From NCBI GenBank assembly GCA_000715605.1, contig KL568594.1, positions 1,164 through 8,438 on the forward strand: DNA of 7,275 nucleotides, read 5' to 3'. The translations under genes and the position numbers were made by a program. Shown here in pieces: positions 5,447-7,275 of this stretch (within the stretch, counting starts at the first letter, position 1; each line of letters opens with the position of its first letter). The notes beneath the pieces were generated by a model that was not told the origin of the DNA, did no database searches, and saw only the letters and a program-made list of their open reading frames with translations. Source of the stretch: Streptomyces speibonae. Lineage in GTDB: Bacteria > Actinomycetota > Actinomycetes > Streptomycetales > Streptomycetaceae.

Positions 5447-7275
5447 TCAGGTGATACGGGTCAGCTTGTCCGTGAAGCCCGGCTCCACGAGGTCCTCCTG
5501 GAGGGCGACCGGGATCTTGACGGCGCTGCTCGTGCCGTCACCCACGGTGAGCGTGCCCACCTTCGTGCCGGCCTTCGCCTGGTGCGGCACCTCGTCCTGG
5601 GCGAACGTCAGCTTCACCTTCAGCCCCGCCCAGCCGACGGCCTTGACGTCCTCGGTGGCGACGACCGGCGTACGGCCGCCCAGCCCGTCGTCCACATACC
5701 CGACGACGTCGCCCTTCTTCAGGAGGGTCGCCGCCTCCAGCGCGTCCTGCGCGGCGCGGATCAGCTGGTCGCCCGCGGTGAGAGCGGCGGACAGGATGGT
5801 GTTGTCCGTGCCGCCCGCGGGCTGGCGCACGACGGCGCCGACGATCGTGCGGGTCTCCCCGTCGACGTCCTTCTTCGCGGCGAACACCAGGTTGCCGAGC
5901 GCGGAGGTGGTGGTGCCGGTCTTGATGCCGACGACGTTGTTGCGGCCGACCAGCTGGTTCCAGTTGGAGTGGTTGGTGCCCTTGTAGTCGTCGTACGACA
6001 TCATCGCGGCGACCTCGCGGAAGGCGGGCTGCTTCATCGCCTCCCTGGCCAGCTTCACCTGGTCCACGGCGGTGCTCACGGTGGTGTCGTTCAGCCCCGA
6101 GGGGTCGGTGTACGTCGTGTTGGTCATGCCGAGGTCCTTCGCGGCCTCGTTCATCTTCGCGACGAACTCCTCCTCGGACCCCGCGTCCCAGCGGGCCAGC
6201 AGCCGCGCCACGTTGTTCGCGGACGCGATCAGGATGGCCTCGATCGCCTCCCGCTGGGAGATCTCGTCGCCCGCGGTGACGTCGACGGTCGACTCCTGCC
6301 CGGCGTCGGACTGCTTCTCCGCGAGGTCGTCGATCTTGATCATCGGACCCTCGGCGCCGCTCTTGATCGGGTGGTCGCGCAGGACCAGGTACGCCGTCAT
6401 GACCTTGGCGACACTGGCGATCGGCACGGGCTTCTGCTCGCCGGACGAGCCGAACGTGCCGATCCCCTGCACATCGAGGGCCGCCTGTCCGTCGGCCGGC
6501 CACGGGATCTCGGGCTTGCCGCCCTCGAAGGTGAAGCTGTCCTGGGCGGTGAGCTCCAGACCCGGCTCGGGGAGCGGGCGGACGTTCTGTGCGACCGCGA
6601 AGATGATCAGGACGAGCAGGACCAGCGGCGTCCAGATCTTGACCCGCCGCAGGGCCGTGCGCAGCGGGGTTTGCGGGGGCGGCGGCGTGTTGGTGAGCTC
6701 GGCCAGCAGGTCCAGCGGCGGCTTGGGCGGCAGGGGCTGCTGCGTGGTCCGCTCGGGGCCGACCTGCGGGAGCACGCCGGTGGCCTCGGCGGCCGGGGGC
6801 GGCACGGTGCCGGAGGGCTTGCGGGCGGCCGGGTCGTCGAGCCCCTTCAGCGCGACGAACTTGCTGGTCCGCTCGGCCTCGGCGGCCGTGGCGCCCTGGT
6901 CACCCAGCTTGAGCATGGTGGTGGGCTGGTCGACGGAACGCTGCCGGGTGCGGAACACGGCGGTGGGCTGATCGACGCCGGGGCCCTTGCCCGCGCCGGC
7001 GTCGCCGCTCTCGGGGCTCTTGCCGGTCGCTGCCGCGCCGGCGCCTCCGTCGTCCGGGGTGGCGTCCCCGTCGGCGGTGTCGTCGGCGTCCGAGGCGTCC
7101 GCGCGGGTGGTCCCGGTGCCCTCGGCGGCGGTGTCCGCGCCGCCGTCCTCGTCCCCGGTCCGCTCCTCCGAGGCGGACGCGGGCTGGGCCCCGGCGTCGT
7201 CGTCGGCCCCGTCGCTCGTGTCCGCACCGGCGTCGGACGTCCCCCCGCGCGTCGGGTCGGCGTCGGTGTCCGTGC
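5447..7275 (-). CDS. D-alanyl-D-alanine carboxypeptidase (peptidase S11), membrane-anchored, with long acidic N-terminal tail (5' truncated)
   Basis: The frame is open from the right edge to the TGA at 5447-5449 (608 residues here), so the start lies outside the window. The GTG at 6958 is in frame but has coding-like sequence upstream and is not the likely start. Order: acidic low-complexity tail (6959-7273), a Pro-rich linker, a basic stretch (RTALRRVK), one membrane segment (about 6587-6634), the S11 catalytic domain, and a C-terminal beta-rich domain of about 100 residues resembling the PBP5 C-terminal domain. All three penicillin-binding motifs are intact: SVAK (6404-6415, Ser as acyl nucleophile), SAN (6215-6223) and KTG (5915-5923). 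The enzyme would remove the terminal D-Ala from peptidoglycan stem peptides on the outer face of the membrane, limiting cross-linking. Basic residues before the membrane segment predict N-in topology, so the long tail is cytoplasmic. A strong hairpin follows the stop codon. Confidence 0.92.
   Translation of the reverse strand, partial: TDTDADPTRGGTSDAGADTSDGADDDAGAQPASASEERTGDEDGGADTAAEGTGTTRADASDADDTADGDATPDDGGAGAAATGKSPESGDAGAGKGPGVDQPTAVFRTRQRSVDQPTTMLKLGDQGATAAEAERTSKFVALKGLDDPAARKPSGTVPPPAAEATGVLPQVGPERTTQQPLPPKPPLDLLAELTNTPPPPQTPLRTALRRVKIWTPLVLLVLIIFAVAQNVRPLPEPGLELTAQDSFTFEGGKPEIPWPADGQAALDVQGIGTFGSSGEQKPVPIASVAKVMTAYLVLRDHPIKSGAEGPMIKIDDLAEKQSDAGQESTVDVTAGDEISQREAIEAILIASANNVARLLARWDAGSEEEFVAKMNEAAKDLGMTNTTYTDPSGLNDTTVSTAVDQVKLAREAMKQPAFREVAAMMSYDDYKGTNHSNWNQLVGRNNVVGIKTGTTTSALGNLVFAAKKDVDGETRTIVGAVVRQPAGGTDNTILSAALTAGDQLIRAAQDALEAATLLKKGDVVGYVDDGLGGRTPVVATEDVKAVGWAGLKVKLTFAQDEVPHQAKAGTKVGTLTVGDGTSSAVKIPVALQEDLVEPGFTDKLTRIT
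6920..6976 (-). repeat. Duplicated VDQPT motif in the carboxypeptidase tail
   Basis: VDQPT is encoded at 6962-6976 and again at 6920-6934, a period of 42 nt (14 residues). The two 15-nt stretches differ at one base. The following residues are AVF and TML, so each copy has a Thr followed by hydrophobic residues. More copies may lie beyond the window. Confidence 0.8.
6977..7275 (-). other. Asp/Ala/Gly/Thr-rich disordered cytoplasmic tail of the carboxypeptidase
   Basis: Translation of 6959-7273 in the carboxypeptidase frame gives 105 residues with no stop. By my count these include 22 Asp and 5 Glu against 5 Lys/Arg, and almost no hydrophobic residues. Codons are GAC, GCC, GGC and ACC, which supports real coding sequence. 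The segment is predicted to be intrinsically disordered. The runs of GTC on the + strand are its GAC codons, not an independent microsatellite. Confidence 0.75.

Noticed and set aside
5447..6958. GTG at 6958 as the start of the carboxypeptidase
   Set aside because: The frame remains open to the right edge, and the residues just upstream contain another copy of the VDQPT motif, so coding clearly continues.
7049..7275. GTC-rich stretch as a microsatellite or a CRISPR-like array
   Set aside because: The repeats are GAC codons in the carboxypeptidase frame with no regular unit or spacer.

Overview
The window is very GC-rich, with C or G at almost every third codon position, GTG starts and purine-rich ribosome binding sites. 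This and the protein types point to a high-GC actinobacterium, most likely Streptomyces or a close relative. This is inferred from composition and protein style, not from a marker gene. I see no tRNA, rRNA, insertion sequence, phage gene or CRISPR array.

The left half is on the + strand. It begins inside a gene whose start lies off the left edge: a STAND-type NTPase with a winged-helix segment and six consecutive 34-residue TPR repeats. About 120 bp downstream is an ADP-ribosylglycohydrolase (DraG/ARH-like) family gene. Its fold motifs are recognisable, but the metal-binding aspartates of the family are replaced (TDDT by THHT, and the C-terminal DSDST by PSAAA). It is therefore probably a non-catalytic ADP-ribose-binding or regulatory paralogue, and this is the most unusual feature of the window.

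The right half is on the - strand and converges on the left half across a 69-bp gap. Reading leftwards from the right edge, the first gene is a 5'-truncated D-alanyl-D-alanine carboxypeptidase (peptidase S11) with a single membrane anchor and a very long acidic N-terminal cytoplasmic tail that carries a duplicated VDQPT motif. A strong GC-rich hairpin follows it. Next is a 616-residue polytopic membrane protein with an extracytoplasmic C-terminal domain, which looks like a GT-C-fold glycosyltransferase but has no sure assignment. The hairpin and a candidate promoter suggest that these two genes are separate transcription units.

The two right-hand genes both look like cell-envelope functions. 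The two left-hand genes suggest an NTPase/ADP-ribose signalling theme, but only their order and orientation link them. The four genes account for almost all of the window, and no gap exceeds 130 bp.
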